A stretch of DNA of 64,000 bases from Neostapfia colusana (taxonomy: Eukaryota; Streptophyta; Magnoliopsida; Poales; Poaceae), in assembly GCA_030760725.1 (NCBI GenBank), contig JASWHV010000009.1, positions 89,082,780 through 89,146,779 on the forward strand. Direction: 5' to 3'. This document shows positions 1-11,110 of the stretch, in pieces; the stretch's first letter is position 1, and each line of letters begins with the position of its first letter. Position numbers and translations under genes: made by a program. The notes under the pieces are model-generated. The model was not told where the DNA came from and made no database searches. It saw nothing but the letters and a program-made list of their open reading frames with translations.

Positions 1-359
1 AAGAGGGCAATTTGAAACCATATTCAAATTCAAACTGTTTTTACCCCATGAATTTAAAAGTGGGAGGCATATTCTTACTCAGCACATTTTTGTGTGCTCA
101 CACACCAATTTTCACTCCATTTGGAGTTGATCTTGACATGAGCTAAGTGGGACAAATTCAAACTTTATTTGAATTCAAAACTGAACTTGTGCTGAAATTC
201 ATTCAAACCAAAACCAATTTGAATTCCACTCAATTCAAATGGCTCATGGATGAATAATTTGAATCACCAGGGGTATTTTGGGGCTCACTGTTTACAACAG
301 TGATTAGGAGTAAATTTCAGAGGTTAAAACCCCGGGTGGGACCCACATGTCATACAGGG

Positions 360-1610
360 AAGAAGGAGAAACTTGCACCCAAAGTCAGAGTCTCGGTGGG
401 AACTTCCACCGAGCATCTGCCGACTCCACGCTCGGAAGCAGCTGCGCTCGCCACCGAGGAGCAGCAGCGCCACCAGATGCTTCCCGCGCCCACACGCGAG
501 CCCAAGGGCGGTTCCAGGGCCCTCTTAAGGTGCTCCACGGGGGCAGGCACCGATCATTTCCTCCTCTCCCGCGATCACCGAGCGACCAACCTGCCGCCTC
601 TCTGCTCGATCGGAGAACCGTGAAACCAGCTCGCCTTCTCCCTCCCCGAGCTGCTAGACAGCCATCTGAGATCACACTCCACCTCCCCAACGCCAAAAAC
701 CCCGAGCTCCGACCTCCTTTGCCCGAGAGCGATCGCCACAGCGGCGACTCAACCTCAGCCGAAGGTCAGGCGCCCGTGGACAGCGTTCCACAGGCGTTGT
801 CACGGTCCAGCAAGAGAGGCAACAGGAGCGCGCAACCACCGTGCTGCTCTCCTCCATGTTTGGAAGCAAACCGTGAAGAATCCACAGAGAATTTCCAGTT
901 TTTGCTCCGGCGACCATAAACCGAGCTTCTGGTATGGTTTCTTTAAATTCTTGCTCTATGATCTTTCGGAGGTTATCGAATCTTGCACATAGACGCTGGA
1001 CTAGCCGGCGATCAAATTCATTTCTGCATCCGTGGTGTGAAACTGTCTAGGAGGGACGAATTTCGAGCTCGATCAAGGGCGGTCATGGCGGGCTCGATCG
1101 GTCACACGGTGCCGACCGACTTGCCGCCATCCCTGAACCCTTTTGACACCTTGTCGAGTTTCCTAGAGGTACATTGATGCTGTAGGACCGTTTGTTCGAG
1201 GTGTTGGCGGGTTAGAACCCACGGTCAACGGCGCCGAACCTCAACCGAGGCCGCGGCACGTCGTCGGGCTATTTCCGGTCACCCCCAGCCCGACCTGACA
1301 CCACCGACGTGTTCCTCGACGTCGACAACCCCCTGGCAGCGAGTTTCAGACCATGGGAGGTCTGGCAGCGGCGAGCCGGCGAGCACCGAGTCTGCTCAGG
1401 CGAGGTCGGCGGCGCGGGCGCGAGAGAGCGGCGGGAGGAAGACGAAGCCAGCTGGCCCACGTGTCAGCGGCTGAAGAGTTTAAATCGGGATCGGGTGTGG
1501 CCGGGATCGGCTGTGCTGGCGCGCAAATACCCTGTGAGCCCCGGTGTGTTGAACACCTCCGCGCTCGACACGTGTCCCCGCGGGCCCCAAGAGTTTAAAC
1601 TTTTTCCCTG
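360..1610 (+). other. GC-rich island inside A LTR
   Basis: A 1.2 kb block of clearly higher G+C than the flanking LTR. It is open in several frames on both strands, as GC-rich DNA often is, and none of these frames shows a recognisable domain. A comparable block occurs at 11740-12990 (3' LTR of A), 53800-55070 (E), 43400-44480 (C) and 51050-51580 (F). A donor-like site lies at its middle (CTG|GTATGG near 932), and the matching place in C has GAG|GTAAGG at 43974. It may be the 5' exon and promoter region of LTR transcripts; this is inference. Confidence 0.5.
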
Positions 1611-2320
1611 ATTCCCAGAATTCTTCCAAACTTCAAATCTTCATAGCTTTGGCTAGAAAGCTCAAAATTGAGTGAACCAAATTTTGTTGGATTCAGCTCT
1701 CTGAGCACTTTCCAGCAGATCATGTTTCAACTCGTGAAAACCCTTATTTCTCCAGAATTAATTCCTTAAAGTTTAAACTGTTAGGAATTTTAACTGGAGC
1801 ATCCTGTGGAGGAAAATCCTGAAATTTTGCTGGGATGTTCACCAAAATATCCTTGAACTACCACAAAAATTTCAGATCCATTTGAGCTCATTTGATCCAC
1901 CTAATGGTGTGATTAGTGAAACTGTTCCAGAGAAATTAGAAAATGTTCAGAAACATTTTCAGAATTTTCTATGAAATTGTTTAGCTCATATATTTAGTTA
2001 GCAACCTTCAAACTAAGTGAGACCAACTCCATTAGAACCCTTTGAAAATCTAGTTTTCAGAAAGTCATAGTTTGTTTCATAAAAATCCTTAGAACACCCT
2101 AAAAACCTTCAATTAAGGTCAAGTACATGATTAATTGTGGAGGGCTCCAATGAGCTTTGCTGCAACTAAAACTTGACCAAGTCTCTGTTTAGGTTGTAAC
2201 CAAGCCACAGTTAAAGTTTCACAGTCATTGGGCTTGTCTAGTAAGAGTTATAGACTTCACAAGATTAAAAGTAAATACAACTGCATTTAAATTAAAATAT
2301 GTATTGCTTCTATCATGTAG

Positions 2321-3579
2321 TCGCTAAGGTCGAGGAGGAACCCGAAGTCCTAGACTTTTTTACTCCGGAGGAACAGCTAGCCTACGACCAAGAGCAGCAA
2401 GGCAAGCTCCGGTTTGCATTAACCTTTTTACAAATGTTTATTGTTTTGAGCACATTTTTGAATACTATTTTCTTTGCATTAGAGTCTTGTTTGGAAACCC
2501 AAGTGCATAGCCAAGAAAACCATGGGTTGGAATTAGAATTGAAAACCTCGTTAGCCTCTGCATTGCTAAGATAGAGTAGGATTCGGTACAAGTCGAGTAG
2601 TTGGAACTACTCGCGAGCATAGGCTAGGGGCACTCGACTCGGGTAGAGATAGCACATGAAACATATGGCAAGAAAATGAGACCAAGCGAAGGGTAAGGGC
2701 AGCAGGACTTTGGGGCCTATGTGCTATAGCTTCGCTTGTGTCGATTGAGGACCGAGCCATGTGCGGGCCTGTTGAGCAAGCTAGAACAGTACCGAAGACC
2801 TACCGGCTATATGGGAACCGGGAAACTGATGTAACTCGGGTAGCTGGGTGTTGAGGCATAGCTGGTCGTTCAGAGGGTAGGTTGAGAGCTCGAGGTGTAA
2901 ATCGGTTGGCGGCACTGAGATGCGCGTGCAGAAACCTCTTGCTCGGGACGATTGGACCGGTTCAATATTTGGCTAACGGGTGAAAGGTAGTCGCGTACGG
3001 CGTCCGTGATGGTTGTTGTAGGCAACATCGAGTACGGGCGTACGTGACGGGTTGTTCAGGTAACCCTGCAGGTGTAAATCGATTATAATCGCCGTCCCTC
3101 GCGGTCAGTGAGTACCACTTGTTCACTGTACCGTGACGTAGAAAGAACAGGCTAGTTACATGTTAAAATGTTGCTGATTGAAAGATGGACTTGATTGTTA
3201 ATGATTTGCTGTAGTTTAAAGCTAATTGAAGTTCCTTTCAACTTTGGCCAAAGTACATGAGAGAAATGCGTTTCTTGTTTGATTGCGGCTCTCTCATGTG
3301 CCTTAGCATAAGGTTCTCCACAACCTGCTGCTAAAACCTGAAAGTAAGGTTCCACTAATTAGGCGAGTCCTTTGCAAATGATTTTATCTCGTGTACCCAT
3401 CACCCCTCATGTAGAAGTTCCATGTTTAGGAGAGACGGGTCAGACTTGCTGAGCCTTCGTGCTGACTGCTTGTGTTTGAAGCTTTTGCAGGGTTCTATGA
3501 GGAAGGGACTCCCGAAGAGGAGACGGAACCCCAGGAGGGGAACCCCGTCGAGTGGGAGTCGTGCACGCCGGCGAGTTAG
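2321..3579 (+). CDS. Putative spliced acidic mini-ORF inside A 5' LTR (two exons seen)
   Basis: Exon a is 2321-2401 (81 nt), preceded by TAG and followed by GCAAGC, a good match to the plant GC-type donor AG|GCAAGT. Exon b is 3491-3579, preceded by GCTTTTGCAG and ending in TAG. Exon a starts with two bases and ends with one base of split codons; exon b starts with two, so the frame stays open across a 1089-nt intron. Exon a encodes a Glu-rich segment with LDFFTPEEQLAYDQEQQ; exon b begins FYEEGTPEEE and ends CTPAS. The same structure is in A 3' LTR, E and, with other peptides, D1/D2. No upstream coding exon or start codon was settled. Function unknown. It could be a conserved non-coding splice unit instead. 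Confidence 0.5.
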
Positions 3580-3813
3580 TGTGCGTGTGTGCTAGCAAGG
3601 ACACGTTCAAGGGCTGAACGTGAACTTGATGCGTAGTCTACGCCCGTGAGTGTAGACTGAACTTATTTTGATGTAAACATGTTCATAAACCAGTTTATGT
3701 AAAAAAAATTTCGCTTCCGCTTTGTACCTTTGATGTGTGTTATCCGGTGCTATGCAACGCAGCACCCCTCAGCGTGATCCTGGCTCGACAAGACCGTTGG
3801 GGTCGTGTCAGCG

Positions 3814-3826
3814 TGGTATCAGAGCT
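3814..3826 (+). other. Primer binding site (initiator tRNA-Met type), element A
   Basis: TGGTATCAGAGCT three bases after the LTR end (3810). It matches the 3' end complement of plant initiator tRNA-Met, the usual minus-strand primer of plant LTR elements. Confidence 0.93.
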
Positions 3827-5306
3827 CGCTTGAGGTTTAACGCACTACAAAGGTCACCTTTTTCAAAAATCCAGTGAGGAACGAGTTAGTAGCCCGTATA
3901 AGGATGTTATTAGTGTATAGAAAGTGGCATATTAACCTATTTGTCTATTTCAGAAAATCGTGTATCTCGGGACGTGTATGTCTTGGGGGGTACACGTAAG
4001 CGCTGTCCACCAGTGCGCACAAGCTGAAGGGTGGAGCCCCACGGGTGGCAGGTAACCCGACCCGTTTTGATATCCTCTGCGACTCTTCATGTCGTTTGAG
4101 GTATTCGTGCAACGTCTGTCCCTGGCATGTGTGGTGCAATTTGGGAGACCCCGTCACGTGGTCTGAAACATGAACACGTAACTCAAGGCATGTTTGGCTT
4201 GAGAACATCCGGGCGAGTGATGACGGCCGGGTGTACGAACTGTATGGATTCCGGGTTCGGTGTGCAGCCGAGTCTGACGATTGCTTGAGTTTCCTGCAGG
4301 TAGCCTGACCACGAAACGGTAGACGTGTAGCATCCGTGTGCGAGTGACGTTTAGTGCCACTGAAATAACGAAGCCGGCTAAGTCCGGTATAGGTTTTTTT
4401 TGTGAGGACGTAGTACCGACATAATCTGGTGACGCATCGACGTCACACCCAACTAAATGAACAAACTTTATTTAAAACTTGAAGGTTTTGATCTAAAGTA
4501 AAACTTGATGTAACTCCTTCCCTTGAACAAGATATTCAAAGTTAACAAGTTTCCAACTTATAGGTTGTTAAGGACATAGCACTCTGTTTTCAGCCGAATC
4601 AAGGCTGAAGTTGATCAGAGGTTAGAGGTTGAGTTCTTTCGAGGTTAGGGTCATATGATATATTTCTGGAAAGCTTTGGAAGAGCTTTATAACTCTTCTG
4701 TTGAGGTCCAGAGGTGTTTCATCTCTTAACCACTCGAAAAATGCAGTAGAGTTAAAACAGTCCAGAAAACAGGGCAGAGTAAACACTCTCTATAAACTCT
4801 CTGTAAATTGAGCATAACTCCCTGCATAAAAATCCAAAAATATAAAATGAGGTAGTTCTGGAAATCTTATGAGATGGGTTACAACTTTGTAACAGAAAGT
4901 TGTGTCAGATTAGGAACAGAATTAACTGGAATTCTTGGAGCAAATCAGTACCTAAAGCAGGGAGGTGCTGTCCAATTGTTTCCAGAAATTATGTTAACTT
5001 TAACATCTCATAACTTTTGAACCAGGACAGATCTTAGACCAAGCAAATACTTTCTGGAAATCTATTGAAGTTAGCTTTAACTTTGATGTTGAGCTCCAGA
5101 ATTGGTTTTGCTTTTAACATGGCCTAAATCAGGTTGAAATGGAAACTGGTCAGGGCTGTCATGGGAACAGCAGATCAGCAGTCAAATTTGTTTAAAATTT
5201 GAACTATGTTTCCAAGTTTTATGGGTTCAATAACATGTCTTATGTCATAACTCAGTGGTTTTAATTTTAAATAAATATTTGACATTTCTCAAATATAATT
5301 TTACAG
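3827..5306 (+). other. Element A untranslated leader
   Basis: About 1.5 kb between PBS and aORF with no supported ORF. It contains stem-loop candidates, for example CTCAAG (4182-4187) with CTTGAG (4198-4203), and AGACC (4146-4150) with GGTCT (4160-4164). Donor-like CAG|GT sites occur near 4051 and 4300. The final bases ATTTTACAG directly before the aORF ATG look like a 3' splice site. The sequence is shared with E (61490-62961), and its first part loosely with C (37965-38800). Confidence 0.7.
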
Positions 5307-6251
5307 ATGACAGCAGATAAGCAGTTGGAGAACGGGTGGGTGGTGTCCCACTGTTCTCACCGTAGCGGCTACCCGGAAGCATTGTGGCAAATGCTCCAGT
5401 ATTTCGGGTACAACCAGATGCCGCAGTACTTCGCCAAGGAAGAAGGCGAAGAGGGGAACAAGACGTGGACAATCCATGTCGAGGTCCCTGCAGGACCTAC
5501 GCCACCCGGTTAGGTGCCGTTCACCGTCACGGTGAGAGGAAGACAACCGGAAGGGATGTGGCAAGTGGCAGCCCGTGACACCATGTCACGTTTCTGCCAA
5601 CTACACGTGCAGGCTCTGGAGGGCACTCCATACGCGCTCATTCCGGTGGAGGGACGGGCTCAGCATGTGTGGGAAGAGAGATACCGGGATGCAACGGACC
5701 CGAGGTGCCCAAGGTACAACCCCGCGGAGGCAAATCTCAGTCTCCAGATGAGGGCGGGAAACGCTGTGATGGACAGCCAAGCTGTTCATAGGGAGCATCT
5801 CGCCACCAAGCTCAAGGAGAGCACAAGCCGTGGAGATCATTTCGAGAGTGCTCACAGCGCACTCCGTAATGTGCTCTTTCCGACGATCAAGCAACTGAAT
5901 GAACAACACAATCAGTTGCATCGTCTGAAGAAGGCGAAGAGGAAAAGCCGTGTCGACATCGCGGCATTGCAAGAACTGGTACAGAATCTGACCCAGCAGA
6001 ACGAGGAACTTACTCAAGAGCGGGACGACGCTATTGAGGAAGGGCAAGGCTGGGAAGAAGATTACAACCAAGCCATGGACGAGGTGCATGCATTGCAGGA
6101 CCTCGTACCTCCGGTATTGGGCATACCGGTGGTCTTGGGCCTTCCAGCAATGGGAGAACCCGAGATGGGAGGAGAGGTGGTAGATCCGGAGCCACTAGAA
6201 GAGGTACCGGAGGAGGACGACCCGCAGGAGGTCGAGTTCTACTCCGAGTAG
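5307..6251 (+). pseudogene. aORF of element A: coiled-coil protein upstream of gag (one nonsense codon)
   Basis: The frame runs 314 codons from ATG 5307 to TAG 6251 with one in-frame TAG at 5511-5513 (residue 69), where the sister copy E has TGG (Trp). The encoded protein has an N-terminal domain of about 140 residues, a predicted heptad-rich helix at about 155-265, and an acidic Pro/Glu tail. It is not Gag, protease or pol and has no zinc knuckle. The start follows a splice-acceptor-like TTTTACAG, supporting use of this ATG from a spliced message. Extra ORFs upstream of gag are known in some plant gypsy elements, but I do not recognise this family. The single stop suggests recent loss. Confidence 0.8.
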
Positions 6252-6523
6252 GGGGTTACAGTTGCCATGTAGGGCAGCTAGGGTAGTGTAGCCCAAATTT
6301 TGTAATCGGTGACATGTCGTGTAGACAGTAGAGTATGTATAGGTAGTGACGACATGAGCACGACTTCTCGGAGACCCAAGAATGATGTATCTTGTATGAA
6401 GTTTATGCTTTATCAATATATGTGAATGTTGTGCAAATTAATCATGTGTCACTTCAATACCTACTGTTACATATGGAATTTTAAGTAAGACATGTGCTAA
6501 TCGCTGCTGTTTGGAATTTCAGA
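6252..6523 (+). other. aORF-gag spacer with 3' splice-site-like end
   Basis: 272 bases without coding content. It ends GTGCTAATC...TTGGAATTTCAG one base before the gag ATG (6524), resembling a branch point followed by an acceptor. The same end is in E (60273-60290). Confidence 0.6.
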
Positions 6524-7387
6524 ATGACGCGTACTCGTGCCAACCCTGATGTTGGGGGTACTAGCCAAGGGGGAGAGACCTCCCAACAGCTTCCCGAGGA
6601 CTCCTCGGGACAACAGCAGCAGCAACAGCAACAGCAAACACCGCCACCGCCACTGCCAACGGTTATATTGGCCGACATCGTCGACGCAATGGCGGGTTCA
6701 CATCAGCAGCACACGGAATTGCTGCAAACTCTTATTGCCAATACGTCTCGCCCAGAGAGACGTCAAGATCGTGAGGAGCGTCAACAGAGCTCCTACTCCG
6801 ACTTCCTGGTGACTCATCCCCCTGTACTCTCAAGGGCGGATGAACCTCTTGACGCGGACAACTGGCTCCGCACCATAGAGATGAAGTTTGGGCTGCTCCA
6901 GATAAGTGAACAGCGCAAGACTCAGTTCGCGGTCCAGCAGCTCCAAGGATCCGCGAGCGCATGGTGGGCCAACTTCTGTACTTCACAGCCCACCGACCGA
7001 GTGATGACCTGGACGGAGTTCCGGACGGCCTTTAGGGCCTATCACATACCGCCAGGTTTGATGAAGAGGAAGACGCAAGAGTTCTTACACCTGCAACAAG
7101 GGAGCCGGAACGCGCTGGGATACTCCAGAGCGTTCAACGATCTCGTGCTCTACACGTTGTATCACGCAGATACGGACGAGAAGCGGCGGGACCATTTTTA
7201 CCAGGGGCTTAACCCGCTCCTGAAGGACAAGTTGGCGATGTTCAATGGCGGCAGCCTCAACGACATCATTGATGCTGTATTGTTCAGGAGGACTCCGGCA
7301 AGGAGTTGGCAGCGGTGGAGCGAAAGCGAAGCGCGCCGCAAAGCAGCGGAGAAGGAGACGGTCTTTCTCAGAAGTTTCGGATGGTGA
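6524..7387 (+). pseudogene. gag: gag of element A (frameshifted)
   Basis: Encodes the capsid-type Gag that would package element RNA. I choose ATG 6524 (MTRTRANPDVGG) rather than the in-frame ATG at 6494, because 6494 lies upstream of the acceptor-like site and E shares the 6524 start. It shows a polyQ/polyP segment, then a capsid-like region with LDADNWL, WWANF and an YSRAFNDLVLY block. Compared with E, GCTGCGATTG has become GCTGTATTG near 7273, a one-base loss. The frame therefore leaves the true reading frame and stops at 7387; the zinc-knuckle part of Gag is read in the frame of the next feature. Confidence 0.85.
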
Positions 7388-10032
7388 ATCGCCCACCATC
7401 AGGTCCACGCTGGCAGCCACCACAGCGGTCGATGCCGTTCCGCAGTCGGCCGTACTCTTCACCGGCATTCAGGCCGGCACTGCCAGTACCACCGCAACAA
7501 CAACAGCAGCAGCGGGCGATGCTGCGTGCGTATGCACCTCAGCAGCGCATGCCGGGCTTTCGTCCCCCGAGCACTACACCAGCAGCGGCCACATGTTACA
7601 AGTGTGGTTGTCCAGGACACTTCGCGAGCAGTTGCCCGGAGAGGCAAGGCGGCGGAGTGGCACCGCAGTCTCCGGGGAAGAATCAACCCCGGAACCCTAC
7701 TAATGCGCGGCGGGCAAACCCTAGGCCTGGCACCGTCCACCAGCTTGCCATTGAGGACGTGCCGGAGGGCGAGCCAATCCATGCGGGTATGTTCCAACTC
7801 CACCAGCATCCCGCTATAATATTATTTGATTCAGGCGCCACACATAGCTTCATTAGCCAAGCTTTCATTGATAAGTATAGCTTGCAAATACTACCCACCG
7901 ATAGTCCTTATGTGATCTGTTCACCTGGTGGGAAAATTTCAGCAAGCGTGATGGTCCCAAAAGCGCCATTGTGCTTAGAGGGTGGAGTTTACCCTACGTC
8001 TCTCATAATCTTAGAGGGACAAAAGGTCAATGTCATCTTAGGGATGTCGTGGTTAACCCGCCACGGCGCTGTTTTAGACACCGTCCTCCGAGTTGTGCAC
8101 TTGAACTCAGAAGTGCACGAGTCTCACTCATTATTTCTGGACAGTCCAGAAATAAAACTTCCAAGTGTCTATCAAGCCACAACCATCAGATTGGAAGATA
8201 TTCCAGTGGTCCGAGAGTTCCCTGACGTATTCTCGGAGGATTTGCCGGGGATGCCACCCGATAGAGAGGTGGAGTTCAAGATTGAACTTGCACCGGGAAC
8301 CATGCCGATATCCCGAAGGCCGTACAAGATGGCGCCCAAGGAGTTGGCTGAACTGAAGAATCAGCTCACGGACCTCCTGGAAAAGGGTTTTATTAGGCCG
8401 AGCTCCTCGCCATGGGGCTGTTCGGCATTATTTGTCAAGAAGAAGGATGAGACGTTACGGCTTTGCGTGGACTATCGTCCATTGAATGCCGTAACCATCA
8501 AGAACAAGTACCCGTTGCCACGGATCGACATGTTGTTTGATCAGTTGGTCGAAGCAAAGATCTTTTCCAAGATGGATTTAAGATCCGGGTACCATCAAAT
8601 TAATATAAGGTCTGAGGACATTCCAAAGACAGCTTTCTCGACGAGGTACGGACTTTATGAGTACCTGGTCATGTCCTTCGGCCTCACCAATGCTCCAGCT
8701 CACTTCATGTACTTAATGAACTCGGTATTCATGCCGGAGCTGGACAAGTTTGTCGTGGTCTTCATCGACGACATCCTGGTATATTCCAAGTCGGAGGAAG
8801 ATCACAAGAAGCATCTGCGTATAGTCTTGCAACGGCTGCGGGATCACAAGCTATACGCGAAATTCAGAAAATGCGAGTTCTGGATATCGCAAGTGCCTTT
8901 CCTCGGGCATATCATCTCAGCGGAGGGTATTGCTGTAGACCCGAGCAAGATCACTCAAGTGCTGAATTGGAAATCCCCGAGAACTGTTCATGAGGTACGG
9001 AGTTTCCTCGGACTCGCGGAATATTATCGGAGGTTCATTCCGAACTTCTCGAAGATTTCCAAGCCAATGACAGAGCTGCTGAAGAAGGCTACCAAATATG
9101 TTTGGAGTCCAGCGTGTGAAGCAGCATTCAAGGCTTTAGTCAAGCACCTGACATCAGCACCGGTTTTGGCGAAGCCAGACACAACAAAACTGTTCGATGT
9201 GTACTGCGATGCATCCGGCATTGGGCTCGGATGTGTGCTGATGCAAGACCGAAGAGTGGTCGCGTATGGATCACGGCAGCTTATAAACCATGAGCAAAAT
9301 TATCCAACCCACGACTTGGAGCTCGCTGCCTTGGTACTTGCACTGAAGATGTGGAGGCACTACCTACTCGGTAACCTCGTACATTTATATACCGACCACA
9401 AAAGCCTCAAGTACATATTCACTCAGAAGGGGCTGAACATGAGGCAACGAAGATGGTTAGAATTGATAAAGGATTACGAAATAGAGATCCATTATCATCC
9501 GGGCAAGGAAAACGTAGTGGCAGATGCGCTGAGCCGCAAGTCACACGTCAACAATCTGACCATCACACTGTTGGAAGAGAGCGAACCACCACTGCATGTG
9601 ATTCCACATGGAGCTCTCTACAACCTAGCTTTGATCCCCACCATCCGTGAAGAAATAGCGGCAGCCCAGAAGAATGACAAGGGCATGTCACATTTGCGGA
9701 GACGTGTAGACAGTGGGGAGCTGAAATGTTTCTGGAAGGACGGAGACGACGTTCTATGGTTCAAGGACCAGATCGTCGTACCCCGTAACCCGGAATTACG
9801 GAAGAAAATCTTTGATGAGGCTCACTTGTCAAAGTTTTCTATTCACCCCGGCAGCAACAAGATGTATCAAGGACTCAGAAGCAAGTTTTGGTGGACACGG
9901 ATGAAGCGTGAGATTGCAAAATACGTGTCCGAGTGTGATACATGTCGAAGGGTGAAGGCAGACCATATGCGGAAACCGGGACTGCTGCAACCACTTCATC
10001 GTCGGTTTACCCACAACCTTGCAGAAACATGA
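7306..10032 (+). pseudogene. pol: gag C-terminus-protease-RT-RNase H-integrase (N part) of element A
   Basis: A 908-codon frame; the ATG at 7306 is an artefact of the upstream frameshift. In order: CCHC zinc knuckle C97-C100-H105-C110 (from 7594), aspartic protease with LFDSGATH (Asp at 7828), RT with the FIDD catalytic motif (Asp pair 8767-8772), RNase H with DASGIGLG and YTDHKSL, and the integrase HHCC zinc domain (SIHPGS...CDTC). These would process Gag-Pol, copy RNA to DNA and insert it. The frame ends at 10032 because about 41 nt present in E are missing at the 9995/9996 junction. The lost bases include the MDF segment holding the first catalytic Asp of integrase. Confidence 0.93.
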
Positions 10033-11041
10033 TTCTGTATGGGTGATCATCGATCGGCTCACCAAAGTTGCCCATTTCATCCCGGTCAACACCAACTACA
10101 ACGCCAAGAAGTACGCTGAACTATACATCTCACGGATCCTATGCTTGTACGGCGTACCCCGTACTATCATATCGGATCGGGGCACTTTATTTGTGTCCCG
10201 TTTTTGGGAGAAGCTACACGCTGCATTGGGGACGAAGCTGATCCGTAGTTCAGCATTCCACCCGCAGACGGATGGGCAAACCGAGCGGGTAAATCAGGTC
10301 TTAGAAGACATGTTGCGAGCTTGCGCTATCAACCACGGCAAGAATTGGGATGATCATTTGCTGTTAGCCGAGTTCTCATACAACAATGGGTACCAAGCCA
10401 GTATAAAGATGGCGCCCTACGAGGCGCTATACGGGCAGAAATGCTGCACACCATTGAATTGGTGTGAGACTGGCGAAAGGGTTACCTTCGGGATTGACCT
10501 CGTCAACAACGCGAAAAAAAAGGTTCGACTGATTCAAGCGAACCTAAAAGCCGCTCAATCCCGTCAGAAACAGTATGCGAACCGGAGAAGGCGCCCATTA
10601 CAATTCGAAGTTGGAGATCACGTATACCTACGGGTGTCTCCAATGAAGGGCGTAAACAGATTTGGGGTGAGAGGAAAGTTGGCACCCCTATTCATCGGTC
10701 CATTCCAGATTACCGAAAGATGTGGATCAGTGGCATACCGGCTGAAATTACCAGAAGCACATTCCGGTGTGCACGACGTCTTTCACATTTCCCAGCTGAG
10801 GAAGTGTCTCAAGCTATCAACTACCGTTCAGCTGGAAGATATTGAAGAACTGCAACCGGATCTCACCTATCGGGAGGAACCGGTGCAGATTATTGATGAA
10901 AAGGCCCGAACCACACGCAACCGTACGTTGTGGTTCTACAAGATTCTATGGAGTAATCACTCCATGGACGAAGCGACATGGGAGAGCGAAGCATTTCTTC
11001 GCGCTAACTACCCTGACTTTTCCACGTCGCATATCCGGTAA
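10019..11041 (+). pseudogene. pol: Integrase core C-part and chromodomain-like tail, element A
   Basis: Continues integrase after the deletion: DRLTKVAHF, the second Asp in ISDRGTLF and the Glu in QTERVNQVLE are present, so only the first residue of the DDE triad is missing. The tail has the GPFQI / VFHISQLRKC block and ends with a chromodomain-like segment (YKILWSNHSMDEATWE). In chromoviruses such tails guide insertion to chromatin. The ATG at 10019 is incidental. Confidence 0.9.
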
Positions 11042-11093
11042 TTTTCCACCGTCCTCTCTCTCATTTTCACCTTATAATCTCGGGATGAGATTC

Positions 11094-11110
11094 TTTTAAG
11101 GGGGGAGGAA
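11094..11110 (+). other. Polypurine tract, element A
   Basis: TTTTAAGGGGGGAGGAA directly precedes the 3' LTR start TGTAAGG (11111). It would prime plus-strand synthesis. The same tract is at 55706-55723 (minus) in E and 42979-42997 in C. Confidence 0.9.

Larger units (their letters stand above)
1..3810 (+). repeat. Element A 5' LTR (left-truncated by window)
   Basis: Matches 11383-15188 nearly base for base and ends in TGTCA immediately before the PBS. The LTR has a mosaic composition: AT-rich start, GC-rich island about 360-1610, AT-rich stretch to 2300, then a mixed 3' part. It contains the putative spliced mini-ORF at 2321-3579. The poly(A)-signal-like hexamer present in the 3' LTR (15079) has become an A-run here near 3700. 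Confidence 0.95.

Noticed and set aside
347..919. 190-aa frame in the GC-rich island and overlapping frames on both strands
   Set aside because: Open frames on several strands in GC-rich DNA with no domain; the same position in the 3' LTR is not open in this frame.
3814..3826. tRNA gene at the Met-like sequence
   Set aside because: Only the 3' primer complement is present; no cloverleaf. Same for the other PBS sites.
5601..6089. 162-aa antisense frame over aORF
   Set aside because: Shadow of the aORF; codon pattern fits the sense strand, and in E the same antisense region is only partly open.
7492..7520. CAA/CAG microsatellite in pol and polyQ in gag as a regulatory repeat
   Set aside because: Ordinary coding polyglutamine in this Gag family, present in both copies.
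9829..10095. Antisense frames within pol
   Set aside because: Mirror frames of integrase with no independent support.
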